The position numbers were made by a program, and so were the translations under genes. Shown here in pieces: positions 37,867-48,072 of a stretch of 64,000 nt of DNA. A model generated the notes under the pieces. The model searched no databases and was not told the DNA's origin. It was given only the letters and a program-made list of their open reading frames with translations. Source of the stretch: Rodentibacter genomosp. 1 (lineage in GTDB: Bacteria; Pseudomonadota; Gammaproteobacteria; Enterobacterales; Pasteurellaceae); the NCBI RefSeq assembly GCF_001999285.1, contig NZ_MLHN01000003.1, positions 62,001 through 126,000 of the forward strand, in the 5' to 3' direction. The first letter of the stretch is position 1, and every line of letters starts with the position of its first letter.

Positions 37867-38556
37867 CTATAATTTATCTAACATACCTAAAACCAATGTG
37901 GAGGACTGCTTCGCCGCTAAAGGTAAAAATTCTTCAAAAGATAGCGTTGCCCCGCCATCGCCCCCATCAGAAATAGCACGTACCACAACAAAAGGGACAT
38001 TAAAAGCATGGCATACTTGCGCAATGGCTGCTGCCTCCATTTCTACCGCCGTCACATGAGGAAAATCAGTTTTTATTCTTGAGAGTTTTTCTTCGCTATC
38101 AATAAAGCTATCCCCTGAACAAATCAGCCCTCTTTTCACGGGTTGCCCTTGCTGTTCCGCAATATTTTGGGCTAAATCTGCTAATTTTTTATCAGATAAA
38201 AATGAGGCGGGATTAGCCGGAAGTTGACCTTTTTCGTAGCCAAATGCGGTGACATCAACATCGTGATAACGGGTTTCATCGGAAATGACTATATCACCAA
38301 CTTTTAATCCTTTCGCCACGCCACCTGCAGAGCCTGTATTGATCACCAGATCCGGTTTGGTTAGTTGTAATAAAGCCGTTGTCCCGATTGCAGCAGCAAC
38401 TTTCCCAATGCCCGATTGCAACAAAGCAACCGTTTTTCCATTAATTTTACCTTCAAAAATGACCGCACTTGCTACACGAATTTCCTTTTTTTCCGTCATT
38501 AAGCCACTCAAAATATCAACTTCTTGTGCCATTGCGCCAACAATACCAATCTTCAT
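37867..38556 (-). CDS. mtnN: 5'-methylthioadenosine/S-adenosylhomocysteine nucleosidase
   Basis: A 229-residue enzyme that cleaves adenine from MTA and SAH in methionine salvage, and supplies the autoinducer-2 path. Visible are [16 protein letters not shown] at the start, the [10 protein letters not shown] loop, [17 protein letters not shown] with the ribose-binding glutamate, and RAISDGGD with the catalytic aspartate. Length matches the family (about 230). Confidence 0.97.
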   Translation of the reverse strand: MKIGIVGAMAQEVDILSGLMTEKKEIRVASAVIFEGKINGKTVALLQSGIGKVAAAIGTTALLQLTKPDLVINTGSAGGVAKGLKVGDIVISDETRYHDVDVTAFGYEKGQLPANPASFLSDKKLADLAQNIAEQQGQPVKRGLICSGDSFIDSEEKLSRIKTDFPHVTAVEMEAAAIAQVCHAFNVPFVVVRAISDGGDGGATLSFEEFLPLAAKQSSTLVLGMLDKL

Positions 38557-38559
38557 TTT

Positions 38560-39261
38560 TTAATTTCCTTTTTCCAATTTATTCACTAAATAATCTAATA
38601 CTGCCACACTGTAATCATCGTTATAAAGTGTACTTGCTGTAAGGACATATCGCCCTCCAATCACAACATAAGGATAAGTAAAAACGCCATATTCCTCTGT
38701 GAGTTCAATCGCCTTTTCCACTTGCTCTCTAATATTGGTAGAATTTTTAATTTGAATAAATCGCGCCTTATCCAACCCTTTATCTTCCACCCATTTTAAA
38801 ATTTTTTCCAATGAAGCCAACTCTACATATCGTGATTTTTCCGAGGTTTCAAATAATAAAACATGAGATAATTCATCCGCTTTCAACGCCTTCAATGTAT
38901 AAAACACCTTCGCACTAAATTGACTTTCTGCTGTTACAACAGGGTATTGTTCCAGCACAATTTTATCTGCCCGTATCTGGCTATAAAGAGACAAAATATC
39001 CAGTGCCGACGAACATACCCGACAATCGTAATCAAAAAAGAATTGAACAGGAATTTTTTTATCCGCACGAAAAACCTCTCCTACCGGCTCTTGATAGGAA
39101 AAATAATCCCGCCCATCTTCAAATTTTAATGTATCCGCCGAAGGTAATAACGGTTGGTTTTGTGTGGAAAAATCCTTGGGATGAGGAGCAGAAAAAGTCA
39201 CTTGAGGCAATCCCAACAACACAAGATACCCCCACCGCCACATTGTTATTCTTTTAATCAT
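38560..39261 (-). CDS. DsbA/thioredoxin-fold periplasmic protein
   Basis: A 233-residue protein with an N-terminal signal sequence (about residues 1-26, ending TFSAP) and a thioredoxin-fold domain whose active-site-like motif is CRVC within FFDYDCRVCSSALDIL. A cis-proline segment FTYPYVVIGGRY follows. It is probably a DsbA-like thiol oxidoreductase. The proposed ATG overlaps the recJ stop by 8 bases. A further ATG seven codons on is also possible, and the frame is open upstream inside recJ. Its place after dsbC and recJ fits a redox role, but the substrate is unknown. Confidence 0.8.
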   Translation of the reverse strand: MIKRITMWRWGYLVLLGLPQVTFSAPHPKDFSTQNQPLLPSADTLKFEDGRDYFSYQEPVGEVFRADKKIPVQFFFDYDCRVCSSALDILSLYSQIRADKIVLEQYPVVTAESQFSAKVFYTLKALKADELSHVLLFETSEKSRYVELASLEKILKWVEDKGLDKARFIQIKNSTNIREQVEKAIELTEEYGVFTYPYVVIGGRYVLTASTLYNDDYSVAVLDYLVNKLEKGN

Positions 39262-40981
39262 CGATAGGCTCAATATAATCAACCAATAACTGTACGCTAC
39301 GATTACCACGAAATTCATTTATGTCTAATTTATAGACCAAACGAGCCAGCCTAACAGACAAATCAGGATACAATCGTGTGTCAATATTAAATGCTATCGC
39401 ATCCAAAAGCGGCCCGCCTTGTTTCGGTTCAACCAACATTTTTAGATGATTTTTATTCTGTCCGATTGCACGCTGATCTAGAATTTTAAATTCACCATCA
39501 AAACAAGGCTCGGGGAAGGCTTGTCCCCAAGGCCCAGCCGCTTTTAGCAATTCTGCTATTCCAAGGGTTAATTCATGAGCCTGTAATTCACCATCCGTCC
39601 AGACGATATGTTGTAAATTCGCTTCACCTAACCAATCAGAAACCGTTTGATTGAAAACTTGCTGAAACTCGGTAAAACAAGCTTCTCGAATACTCAAACC
39701 GGCTGCCATAGCATGTCCACCAAATTTTAAAATCATATCCGGGTGCGAAGAATGTATTCTCTCTAACACATCACGCATATGCAGCCCTTCAATAGAGCGT
39801 GCCGAGCCCTTCAACACGCCTTCACCATCTTGCGCAAAAGCAATCACGGGACGATGATATAAATCTCTCAAACGAGAGGAAACAATCCCAAGCACACCTT
39901 GATGCCAATCAGCCTGATAGAGCGTGATACCAACTGGCGGCTCATTGAAAAGTACGGTCAAATTTCGGCAAATTTCTAACGCCTCAATTTTCATTCCTGC
40001 TTCAATTTCTTTACGTGTTTGATTAAGCTGATCTAAATCCAACGCTAATTCTCGTGCTTTTTGCATATTTTCTGCAAGAAGTAATTCTACACCAAGAGAC
40101 ATATTATCCAATCGCCCGGCAGCATTTAAGCGGGGGGCGATAGAAAATCCAAGATCACCTGCTGACATTTGCTCAAGATTGCGATTCGCTACTTCTGCCA
40201 AGGCGACAATCCCCGGACGACAATATTGAGCGCGAATACGCATTAATCCTTGATGCACTAAAATTCGGTTATTCTGATCAAGCGCCACCACATCAGCAAT
40301 TGTACCTAATGCGACAAGATCAAGTAATTCCGTAAAATTAGGTTGGGTTTCTGCATTAAAAATCCCAATATCACGAAATTTTGCCCGTAGGGCAAGCATC
40401 AAATAAAATGCGACTCCCACACCGGCAAGGGATTTTGACGGAAAACCACATTGAGCCAAATTTGGATTGACAATCGCATCAGCCGGCGGCAACTGTTCAG
40501 GAGGCAAATGATGATCAGTCACCAAAACCTGCACGCCCTTTTGTTTCAAAAATACTACGCCATCAAAAGAAGACACGCCATTATCTACGGTCATCAACAA
40601 TTGCACACCTTTTTCAATCGCCATTTCAGCGACCGGAATACTCAAACCATAGCCTTGCTCAAAGCGATTCGGCACTAAATAATCCACATTTTTAAAACCA
40701 AGCTGTCGCAATGCCAATACGGTTAATGCTGTACTTGTTGCACCATCGGCATCAAAATCGCCCACAATAATAATTTTTTGCTGTGTTTGATAAGCGGATA
40801 TTAATAATTCCACACCTTGTTCAATGCCATATAACCGATTTGGGTTCAACATTGATTTCAAAGTGCGGTCTAATTCTTGAGGATTTTGGATATGACGTGC
40901 ACGATAAAGACGATCTAACAAGGGATTTTCACTAACGAAATTTCCCCCTGATACTTCACGACGTTTGATGAGTTTATTCAC
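39254..40981 (-). CDS. recJ: Single-stranded-DNA-specific exonuclease RecJ
   Basis: A 575-residue 5'-3' single-strand exonuclease of the DHH family used in recombination and repair. Metal-binding motifs are VGDFDADGATST, VDNGVSS and VTDHHLPP. The DHHA1 part shows FGGHAMAAGLSI, and the C-terminal OB-like domain ends the protein. Length agrees with E. coli RecJ (577). It is preceded by dsbC, as in E. coli. Confidence 0.97.
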   Translation of the reverse strand: MNKLIKRREVSGGNFVSENPLLDRLYRARHIQNPQELDRTLKSMLNPNRLYGIEQGVELLISAYQTQQKIIIVGDFDADGATSTALTVLALRQLGFKNVDYLVPNRFEQGYGLSIPVAEMAIEKGVQLLMTVDNGVSSFDGVVFLKQKGVQVLVTDHHLPPEQLPPADAIVNPNLAQCGFPSKSLAGVGVAFYLMLALRAKFRDIGIFNAETQPNFTELLDLVALGTIADVVALDQNNRILVHQGLMRIRAQYCRPGIVALAEVANRNLEQMSAGDLGFSIAPRLNAAGRLDNMSLGVELLLAENMQKARELALDLDQLNQTRKEIEAGMKIEALEICRNLTVLFNEPPVGITLYQADWHQGVLGIVSSRLRDLYHRPVIAFAQDGEGVLKGSARSIEGLHMRDVLERIHSSHPDMILKFGGHAMAAGLSIREACFTEFQQVFNQTVSDWLGEANLQHIVWTDGELQAHELTLGIAELLKAAGPWGQAFPEPCFDGEFKILDQRAIGQNKNHLKMLVEPKQGGPLLDAIAFNIDTRLYPDLSVRLARLVYKLDINEFRGNRSVQLLVDYIEPIDD

Positions 40982-41048
40982 AACAATAATAAATCAGACG
41001 GTATAAAAATAAACTAAAAAATCGGTGGGCATTAAACCCACCTTTGTC

Positions 41049-41729
41049 TTATTCTTCCAACGCTGCCAATAGATCAGAGGGTTTCAAATATCCTCCAATC
41101 ACTTCACCTGTTGAGGCCACAATGCTTGGCGTACCGCTCACACCAAATTGAATACCTAACTCATAGTGTTTTTTCACAATATTCGGCGTTTTTACTTCTT
41201 TCGGCAAATGACCTTTCTCCGCTTCATTTAGTGCAAACACAGGATCTTTTGCAGTCCAAATTGCTTCCATCTGTTTTGCTGTTGCAGTGTTCATACCAGC
41301 ACGAGGGAAAGCCAAATAACGAATGGTGATCCCGAGATCATTATAGGCTTTAATTTGTTGATGTAATAAGTGACAATAATGGCAGGTGATATCCATAAAC
41401 ACCGTCACGACGTGTTTTTCATTCTTCGCAGGATAAACGATCATCTCATGCTTATAAGAATTAAGTTTATCCATCAAAAGTTTACCTGAAACATCCATCG
41501 GGCCTTTATTCGTTAATTCATAAAGTTTACCTTGAAAAGCATATTTTCCATCTTCTGTGACATAAATAATGCCTTCATCGGTTACCGCTGTTTTAACGCC
41601 TGAAACAGGTGAATCTTTTATATCAATACTTTTAGCACCCAATGCCTTTAATTGGCTTTTAATCGCCGCATCATCAGCCATCGCATTCACGGCGATTCCA
41701 CATAAAAGTGCGGTTAAAATTTTCTTCAT
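41049..41729 (-). CDS. dsbC: Thiol:disulfide interchange protein DsbC
   Basis: A 226-residue periplasmic disulfide isomerase. It has a signal peptide (MKKILTALLCGIAVNAMA), an N-terminal dimerisation domain and a thioredoxin domain with active site CHYC in MDITCHYCHLLHQQ, followed by the cis-Pro region GVSGTPSIVAS. It rearranges wrong disulfides and is kept reduced by DsbD. The gene diverges from prfB. Family length is about 236 with the signal. Confidence 0.95.
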   Translation of the reverse strand: MKKILTALLCGIAVNAMADDAAIKSQLKALGAKSIDIKDSPVSGVKTAVTDEGIIYVTEDGKYAFQGKLYELTNKGPMDVSGKLLMDKLNSYKHEMIVYPAKNEKHVVTVFMDITCHYCHLLHQQIKAYNDLGITIRYLAFPRAGMNTATAKQMEAIWTAKDPVFALNEAEKGHLPKEVKTPNIVKKHYELGIQFGVSGTPSIVASTGEVIGGYLKPSDLLAALEE

Positions 41730-41860
41730 TTTCGATCCCTAAATTTGCTAAACAAGAAAGGCTGAGATTATAAAGAGATTGCTAATTTGTGCAAGCCTCG
41801 CTACCCAAAAATCAGAAAATAGCATATAATCCGCCAAATTCTGAGTAAAGTAAATTGATT

Positions 41861-42959
41861 ATGTTTGAAATAAATCCTGTAAAAAATAAAATCGCAGACC
41901 TTTCTGAGCGCACCGCTGTGCTTAGGGGGTACCTTTGACTTTGATAGTAAAGTAGAACGCTTAGAAGAAGTCAATGCTGAATTAGAACAACCCGATGTAT
42001 GGAACGATCCCGATAAAGCCCAAGCTCTAGGGAAAGAGCGTGTTGCGCTTGAACAGGTTGTCAATACAATCAAAAGTTTAGAACAAGGCTTGGAAGATGT
42101 TGACGGACTACTTGAGCTTGCAATAGAAGCCGAGGATGAAGAAACCTTCAATGAAGCCGAATCAGAATTAACCGAGCTTGAACAACAACTCGAAAAATTA
42201 GAGTTTCGTCGTATGTTTAGCGGCGAACACGATGCTTATGATTGTTACATTGATTTACAAGCCGGTTCAGGTGGTACTGAAGCCCAAGACTGGACTGAAA
42301 TGTTATTGAGGATGTATTTACGTTGGGCAGAAAGTAAAGGCTTTAAAACTGAATTAATGGAAGTTTCCGATGGTGATGTAGCAGGATTAAAATCAGCCAC
42401 CGTCAAAATAACGGGTGAATATGCCTTTGGTTGGCTACGCACTGAAACCGGTATTCATCGCTTAGTGAGAAAAAGCCCGTTCGATTCCAATAATCGCCGC
42501 CATACCTCCTTCAGTGCAGCCTTTGTCTATCCTGAAATTGATGATGATATTGATATTGAAATCAATCCTGCTGATTTACGTATTGATGTCTATCGTGCTT
42601 CTGGGGCAGGCGGTCAGCACGTGAATAAAACGGAGAGTGCAGTACGTATTACCCATATGCCAAGCGGAATTGTGGTGCAATGTCAAAATGACCGTTCCCA
42701 ACACAAAAATAAAGATCAGGCAATGAAGCAGTTAAAAGCAAAATTGTATGAACTGGAGCTGCAAAAGAAAAATGCCGACAAACAAGCGATGGAAGATAAT
42801 AAATCAGACATCGGTTGGGGTAGTCAAATTCGTTCCTATGTGTTAGATGATTCCCGAATAAAAGATTTACGCACAGGAATAGAAAACCGCAATACACAAG
42901 CCGTGTTAGACGGTGATTTAGATCGTTTTATTGAAGCCAGTTTAAAAGCCGGATTATAA
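41861..42959 (+). CDS. prfB: Peptide chain release factor 2 with programmed +1 frameshift
   Basis: The ATG at 41861 opens 25 codons ending CTT-TGA, with TGA at 41936-41938. Just before it lies AGGGGG (41924-41929), the internal Shine-Dalgarno. The classic slip at CTT-T-GAC moves reading by +1 into the long frame, giving a 365-residue RF2. The SPF motif (RKSPFDSNN) that reads UGA and UAA and the GGQ motif ([13 protein letters not shown]) are intact. RF2 levels thus control their own synthesis. It is followed by lysS after an uptake signal. Confidence 0.97.
41924..41939 (+). promoter_or_regulatory. prfB programmed frameshift site
   Basis: AGGGGG, three bases (TAC), then CTT TGA C. The sequence matches the conserved bacterial RF2 shift site apart from TAC in place of the commoner TAT. 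Confidence 0.95.
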
Positions 42960-43018
42960 AAGTGCGGTCATTTTAAATCATGTTTTTTAAAGTTAAAAAT
43001 TCACTAAGGTAAACAAAA

Positions 43019-44527
43019 ATGTCAGAACAAGAAGTAAAAGAATTAGACCTGAACGGCGAAATGTTAGTACGCCGTGAAAAATTAGCTGCGTTGCGTGCTA
43101 AAGGAAATGCGTTCCCTAACAAATTCCGCCGTGATTCGCTAGCACAAGATTTACATAATCAATATGAATCGGAAGAGGGTGAAACCTTAAAAGAAAAAAA
43201 TATTGAAGTCACTGTTGCAGGTCGTATTATGACCCGTCGTGCAATGGGTAAAGCCACGTTCATCACGATTCAAGATATGAGCGGTAAAATTCAACTTTAC
43301 GTGGCACGTGATAACCTTCCTGAAGGCGTCTATAAAGAAAATGTGGGCTCCTGGGATTTAGGCGATATTATTGGGGTTAAAGGAACATTATTTAAAACTA
43401 AAACGGGCGAACTTACGGTTAAAGCAAGTGAAGTTCAATTGTTAACCAAAGCACTTCGCCCACTACCGGATAAATTCCACGGTTTAACAGATCAAGAAGT
43501 GCGTTATCGCCAACGTTACTTAGACTTAATTTCTAACGAAGAATCCCGCCGTACATTTATTATCCGTTCTAAAGTAGTAGCCGGTATTCGTGAATATTTC
43601 ATCTCAAAAGGCTTTATGGAAGTCGAAACCCCGATGCTACAAGTCATCCCCGGTGGTGCGGCAGCCCGCCCTTTCGTGACCCACCATAATGCACTTGATG
43701 TAGATATGTACTTGCGCATTGCACCGGAGCTTTATTTAAAACGTTTAGTCGTGGGTGGGTTTGAACGTGTATTTGAACTCAATCGCAATTTCCGCAATGA
43801 AGGCGTTTCTGTTCGCCATAATCCTGAATTTACCATGCTTGAATACTATCAAGCTTATGCGGATTATCATGATTTAATGGACAATACTGAAGAATTGTTA
43901 CGCAAATTAGCTATTGATATTCTCGGTACAACCATCGTGAAATACGGTGAATACGAATTTGATTTTGGCAAACCGTTCGAGCGTATTACTTTACACGATG
44001 CCACCCTCAAATACGGTGCAGACAAAGGCATTGTAAAAGAGGACTTATATGATTTCGATCGTGCCAAAGCAACCGCTGAGCATTTAGGTATTGAAGTGCA
44101 AAAATCTTGGGGATTAGGGAGTATTGTGAATGCTATTTTTGAGGAAGTCGCAGAACATCACTTAATTCAACCAACATTTTTAATGGCACACCCTGCGGAA
44201 ATCTCACCACTTGCCCGTCGTAATGATGAGAATCCGGATGTCACCGATCGCTTTGAACTCTTCATCGGAGGCCGTGAAATTGGAAATGGTTTCTCCGAAT
44301 TAAACGATGCAGAAGACCAAAATGAACGTTTTGATGCACAGGTTGCCGCAAAAGAAGCGGGAGATGATGAAGCAATGTTTAAAGATGAAGACTTTGTGGT
44401 TGCACTTGAACATGGTTTACCACCAACTGCAGGAGAAGGCTTAGGAATAGACCGACTCGCTATGCTTTATGCCAATGCGCCATCGATTCGTGATGTGATT
44501 TTATTCCCAGCGATGCGTCAAAAATAA
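43019..44527 (+). CDS. lysS: Lysyl-tRNA synthetase, class II
   Basis: A 502-residue class II synthetase. The N-terminal OB-fold anticodon domain ([23 protein letters not shown]) is followed by the catalytic core with motif 1 ([21 protein letters not shown]), motif 2 ([22 protein letters not shown]) and motif 3 ([14 protein letters not shown]). It charges tRNA-Lys. It follows prfB by 59 bases in the conserved pair. An uptake-signal hairpin terminates the unit. Confidence 0.98.
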   Translation: MSEQEVKELDLNGEMLVRREKLAALRAKGNAFPNKFRRDSLAQDLHNQYESEEGETLKEKNIEVTVAGRIMTRRAMGKATFITIQDMSGKIQLYVARDNLPEGVYKENVGSWDLGDIIGVKGTLFKTKTGELTVKASEVQLLTKALRPLPDKFHGLTDQEVRYRQRYLDLISNEESRRTFIIRSKVVAGIREYFISKGFMEVETPMLQVIPGGAAARPFVTHHNALDVDMYLRIAPELYLKRLVVGGFERVFELNRNFRNEGVSVRHNPEFTMLEYYQAYADYHDLMDNTEELLRKLAIDILGTTIVKYGEYEFDFGKPFERITLHDATLKYGADKGIVKEDLYDFDRAKATAEHLGIEVQKSWGLGSIVNAIFEEVAEHHLIQPTFLMAHPAEISPLARRNDENPDVTDRFELFIGGREIGNGFSELNDAEDQNERFDAQVAAKEAGDDEAMFKDEDFVVALEHGLPPTAGEGLGIDRLAMLYANAPSIRDVILFPAMRQK

Positions 44528-44569
44528 AACGTAGAAAAGCAATAATTAATTGTCCTTTATTACTATGCC

Positions 44570-44600
44570 AAAGTGCGGTTATTTTTAACCGCACTTTTTT
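44570..44600. terminator. Uptake-signal hairpin terminator between lysS and the EamA gene
   Basis: AAAGTGCGGTT and AACCGCACTTT form an 11-bp stem with a six-base loop, followed by a T-run. It serves convergent genes. Confidence 0.85.
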
Positions 44601-44603
44601 GTT

Positions 44604-45476
44604 TTAACGTTTTACTGAACCCAGATAAATAGCAAACAATGTCAAGACAGCACCAATCCATTGCCATAGATTAATCGCTTTGTGCAAATAAAAATAATCA
44701 ATAACCAATGCAGCAACCGGCTCGGAAAGTAACAATAACCCTGTTAATCCTAAAGAAAGCAATGGAATTGCATAAGCTATCATTCCCCAAGCTACACACT
44801 GCATTATAGCGCCATAAATCACGATTAGTCCCCAATCTTGAAAATGAGTAGGATAAAGTTTGTCAGCATTAAATATTAACGAGGGAATAATTAACACGAT
44901 GGCACCACTAAAACTAATGATTAACATGAGAGGAAACAATGCAACCTCTTCCTCTTGGTGAACCTTTTTCACCATAACCATTGACGCCGCCAACATTACG
45001 GCAGAAATCACCCCAATAACAATACCATAAATACCTTCAATATTATGTTGCAACTCTTCACCGGCAATCAATGCCACTCCAACCATCGCCAACACCAAGC
45101 TGAATAGTTGTAATTTACTTTGTCTTTCCGAGAAGAAAATAAACCCAATTACAGCTAAAAAGAAAATTTGTAAGCTATTTAACAAAGTGGAAATACCCGG
45201 CCCTACGGCATAAATACTTTCGTGCCAAAAGGCAAGATCAAAGGCGAGAAAAATACCGGATAGACAGCTATACAATAACGCTTTTCTACTTTTCGGGAAA
45301 TGTTGGTATTTTAATTTCATTAAACCCCAGAAAATACCCGAGGCAATAAGTAAACGCCAGAATGCGATGGCATAACCGCCTATAGGTACAAATTTAACGA
45401 TAATGCTCCCTAAACCGAATAAAATACATCCGACAACTAACATGCCTGCGGCATAATGATGTTGGTTCTGATTCAT
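44604..45476 (-). CDS. EamA/DMT-family transporter
   Basis: A 290-residue inner-membrane protein with about ten hydrophobic helices in two EamA halves. The ATG at 45476 overlaps the upstream stop in an ATGA junction and is taken as start, although the frame is open 25 codons further. Marks are FGLGSIIVKFVPIGGYAIAFWRLLIASG in the first repeat and LLLLSEPVAALVIDY in the second. Such proteins export amino acids or other metabolites, and the substrate is unknown. Confidence 0.88.
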   Translation of the reverse strand: MNQNQHHYAAGMLVVGCILFGLGSIIVKFVPIGGYAIAFWRLLIASGIFWGLMKLKYQHFPKSRKALLYSCLSGIFLAFDLAFWHESIYAVGPGISTLLNSLQIFFLAVIGFIFFSERQSKLQLFSLVLAMVGVALIAGEELQHNIEGIYGIVIGVISAVMLAASMVMVKKVHQEEEVALFPLMLIISFSGAIVLIIPSLIFNADKLYPTHFQDWGLIVIYGAIMQCVAWGMIAYAIPLLSLGLTGLLLLSEPVAALVIDYFYLHKAINLWQWIGAVLTLFAIYLGSVKR

Positions 45477-46273
45477 ACAAATATCATCCACAATGGTAAG
45501 CACGCCGTAATAAAGAGTAAAATAAATAATGTATTCACACTTAAAGTCCATTTTTGAATGCTATGAATCGCCAAAACGCCCGCAATCACTAAATGACAGA
45601 TAAAATAAATGATATAGGCAAAAATACTTTCGGAATTAACCGCACTTTCCAAGCCATTCAAAATCAAAAAAATAAAAATGATTGATGCATTTAAAATCAG
45701 TAAAATAATCATCAGTAACGGCAGTAATGCAATCAACCCCTGTAATCGGCTTTTCGCTAGCAAGAGAAATAAATTAGATAAAACCACACCTGCTAAAATA
45801 GGGGCTATCGGATTATATTCAGCAAAAGCAGGCAAAGGAAACAGGCTAAGGGACATCGCATATCCCAACACCCCCAAACCGGCAACCAAAGCCGCCATAA
45901 ATAAAAAACTGTTGCGAAGTTTTTCCTCTTTTGGTTGTTTCCAAGTAAAATACAAAACAGATAAACCGCATAGACTTATCACGTTTGTAAAGGTCGGGTG
46001 GGAAGATAAAAGCCCCATCACTAACCATACCAGCCAATAAAGTGAAAATGCCAAATTTACTCTAATTAAACGCCCACGCTGTCCCGGACAAATCTCCCCT
46101 TTATAAAACACCAGTAAAGAAATTAACTGTGCAACAAACACAGCCAACCCTAAATGAGGTATCACCTGGTTTTGAGATTGCAAAGAAAATATAAAAAGAT
46201 CGACGGCAAGCACAATACCGATGGCAAGTATTGAAAATTGTGTGGAAAAGGATTTTGAAGATTGCTCTGACAT
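45473..46273 (-). CDS. Polytopic membrane protein of unknown function
   Basis: A 266-residue protein with about eight hydrophobic segments and no motif I can assign. It is coupled to the downstream EamA transporter by an ATGA overlap. A proline-rich loop FPLPAFAEYNPIAP sits mid-protein. It may be restricted to Pasteurellaceae. The coupling suggests it acts with the transporter. Confidence 0.8.
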   Translation of the reverse strand: MSEQSSKSFSTQFSILAIGIVLAVDLFIFSLQSQNQVIPHLGLAVFVAQLISLLVFYKGEICPGQRGRLIRVNLAFSLYWLVWLVMGLLSSHPTFTNVISLCGLSVLYFTWKQPKEEKLRNSFLFMAALVAGLGVLGYAMSLSLFPLPAFAEYNPIAPILAGVVLSNLFLLLAKSRLQGLIALLPLLMIILLILNASIIFIFLILNGLESAVNSESIFAYIIYFICHLVIAGVLAIHSIQKWTLSVNTLFILLFITACLPLWMIFV

Positions 46274-46372
46274 AATAAAAAATATGAGAAAAATAATGCG
46301 CCATTATGCTAAAAATTCATCTTATTTTAAAGTAGAATGACGAGCGATTCTAACCTCACTTTAGGAGCCTGA

Positions 46373-47035
46373 ATGTTACTGAGCATTTTATATATCATCG
46401 GTATTACCGCTGAAGGGATGACCGGCGCATTAGCTGCCGGTAGAGAAAAAATGGATATTTTTGGTGTGATTATCATTGCTTCAGTAACGGCAATCGGTGG
46501 CGGTTCTGTACGAGATGTATTATTAGGTCACTACCCTTTAGGCTGGGTCAAACATCCCGAATATTTTTTAGTGGTTGCCGGTGCAGCAGTGATGACTGTT
46601 TATATTGCCCCCTTTATCAATCACTTTATGCGTTATTTCCGTATGATTTTCTTAGTCTTGGATGCCATGGGCTTAGTGGTATTTTCGATCATTGGTGCTC
46701 AAATTGCGATGGATATGGGGCATGGCGTCACGATTGTCTGTATCGCAGGCTGCATTACCGGTGCATTTGGCGGTGTATTACGAGATATGCTTTGTAACCG
46801 TATTCCCCTCGTTTTCCAAAAAGAACTTTATGCCAGTGTTTCTCTCTGTGCAACCCTCACCTACTTTGGGTTGTCAGCCTTACAGATGGAACAAACCCTT
46901 GCGGTGTTAATCACTCTAATTAGTAGCTTTACACTGAGAATTTTAGCCATTCGCTTTGAATGGGGATTACCCGTGTTTAACTATCAAGAACTCACCGTTG
47001 ATCATAAAGATAAATCCCCAAAGAAAAAGAAATAA
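46373..47035 (+). CDS. TRIC-type (UPF0126/YicG) cation channel family protein
   Basis: A 220-residue membrane protein with about seven hydrophobic segments arranged as two repeats, each bearing the glycine-rich motif: [15 protein letters not shown] and [18 protein letters not shown]. These motifs define the bacterial trimeric intracellular cation channel relatives. The C-terminal tail is lysine-rich ([11 protein letters not shown]). It stands alone after a divergent membrane-protein pair. Confidence 0.9.
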   Translation: MLLSILYIIGITAEGMTGALAAGREKMDIFGVIIIASVTAIGGGSVRDVLLGHYPLGWVKHPEYFLVVAGAAVMTVYIAPFINHFMRYFRMIFLVLDAMGLVVFSIIGAQIAMDMGHGVTIVCIAGCITGAFGGVLRDMLCNRIPLVFQKELYASVSLCATLTYFGLSALQMEQTLAVLITLISSFTLRILAIRFEWGLPVFNYQELTVDHKDKSPKKKK

Positions 47036-47244
47036 TGCTCATAAAGAAGATAAAATTGCTGAAAATACATTAGTGCCATTTCAGTATCATAATCCAAGAA
47101 AGAAATCCTTTCCCTCACAGGAATAAATCCATTGGAATCAGTCAGACATTTTATCATTACGGTTTAAGACCTAACCCTCTACAACCCAACGTTGTTGTGC
47201 CGTATTAAAGTGCGGTCAATTTTGAGTCTATTTTTAATAGATCA

Positions 47245-48072
47245 TTAACGAGAAAAATCGTTATCTGCAAAAATATCCACGCCAACGGTTTCACCAAAAT
47301 TCAAAGGTTTACTGATTCGCGCCGTTTCTAAACAGAGCATGTTTTGATAGTCCGTCTCCTGCATGGCACTCGTGGCTTTATGCCACGGATTCCATAACAC
47401 TAATTCGCTCGCATTATGATGCTCAAGGGTAATATCGCGCTTAGACTGGTGATCGCTAATCAGATTCTGATGAAAATTGCCCGTATAAATGCAATCCACA
47501 TTTTCATTGATTGTTCGTCTGCTCGGCACGTCTTCCATTTGTTGAGTCAGGGAATTAAAACAGCTTGTCGGTAAATCTAAAACCTCCGCTTGATGAATAT
47601 CGCCGATATGGAAATAGCTATGCAATGCCACTTCTGCTGGTTGTTGTCCGTAGTGGGTAAAACGCAGTCGGCATTTCTGCTCAAATACCATTTCCATTTT
47701 GGCTTCAATAATATGGTTTTGATCAAACAAGGCAAAAACCAACCGCACTTTATCGGGTTGAATATCATAATCGGAAAGCTGCCACAGGCGTAATCTTGCC
47801 GTGCCGTGCGCCGGCGACTGCTTTGTGCCGAACCAAGGGTAGCAAATCGGCACACCGCCTCGAATTGCCGTGCCTAATTCAAATGGCTCTATTTCACTTA
47901 ACCAAAGCAAATCTTGTTGTTCGTCATACGGTTTCCAGCTTAATAGCTGTGCGCCTTGTAAGGAAATTTTCGCTTTCCCGACCTGATGATCCAAACAAAT
48001 AACCGGAATCTCATTGTAATGATATAAACTTAATTCCGGCGTGAGATGGGTGATTTTATTGATAATCGGCAT
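47245..48072 (-). CDS. D-hexose-6-phosphate mutarotase (YeaD-like aldose epimerase)
   Basis: A 275-residue galactose-mutarotase-fold protein. ISLQGAQLLSWKP, IRGGVPICYPWFG and AHGTARLRLW are typical of glucose-6-phosphate 1-epimerases, which equilibrate sugar anomers. It overlaps the 3' end of the sulfatase maturase gene by 17 bases, so it is the last gene of the sulfatase operon. It may handle a sugar or sugar phosphate released after desulfation. Confidence 0.88.
   Translation of the reverse strand: MPIINKITHLTPELSLYHYNEIPVICLDHQVGKAKISLQGAQLLSWKPYDEQQDLLWLSEIEPFELGTAIRGGVPICYPWFGTKQSPAHGTARLRLWQLSDYDIQPDKVRLVFALFDQNHIIEAKMEMVFEQKCRLRFTHYGQQPAEVALHSYFHIGDIHQAEVLDLPTSCFNSLTQQMEDVPSRRTINENVDCIYTGNFHQNLISDHQSKRDITLEHHNASELVLWNPWHKATSAMQETDYQNMLCLETARISKPLNFGETVGVDIFADNDFSR

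Noticed and set aside
47101-47157. Short frame ending in NPLQPNVVVPY before the mutarotase gene
   Set aside because: The peptide looks protein-like, but it is short, has no start and no family I can name. It may be the tail of a lost gene, but there is too little to annotate.
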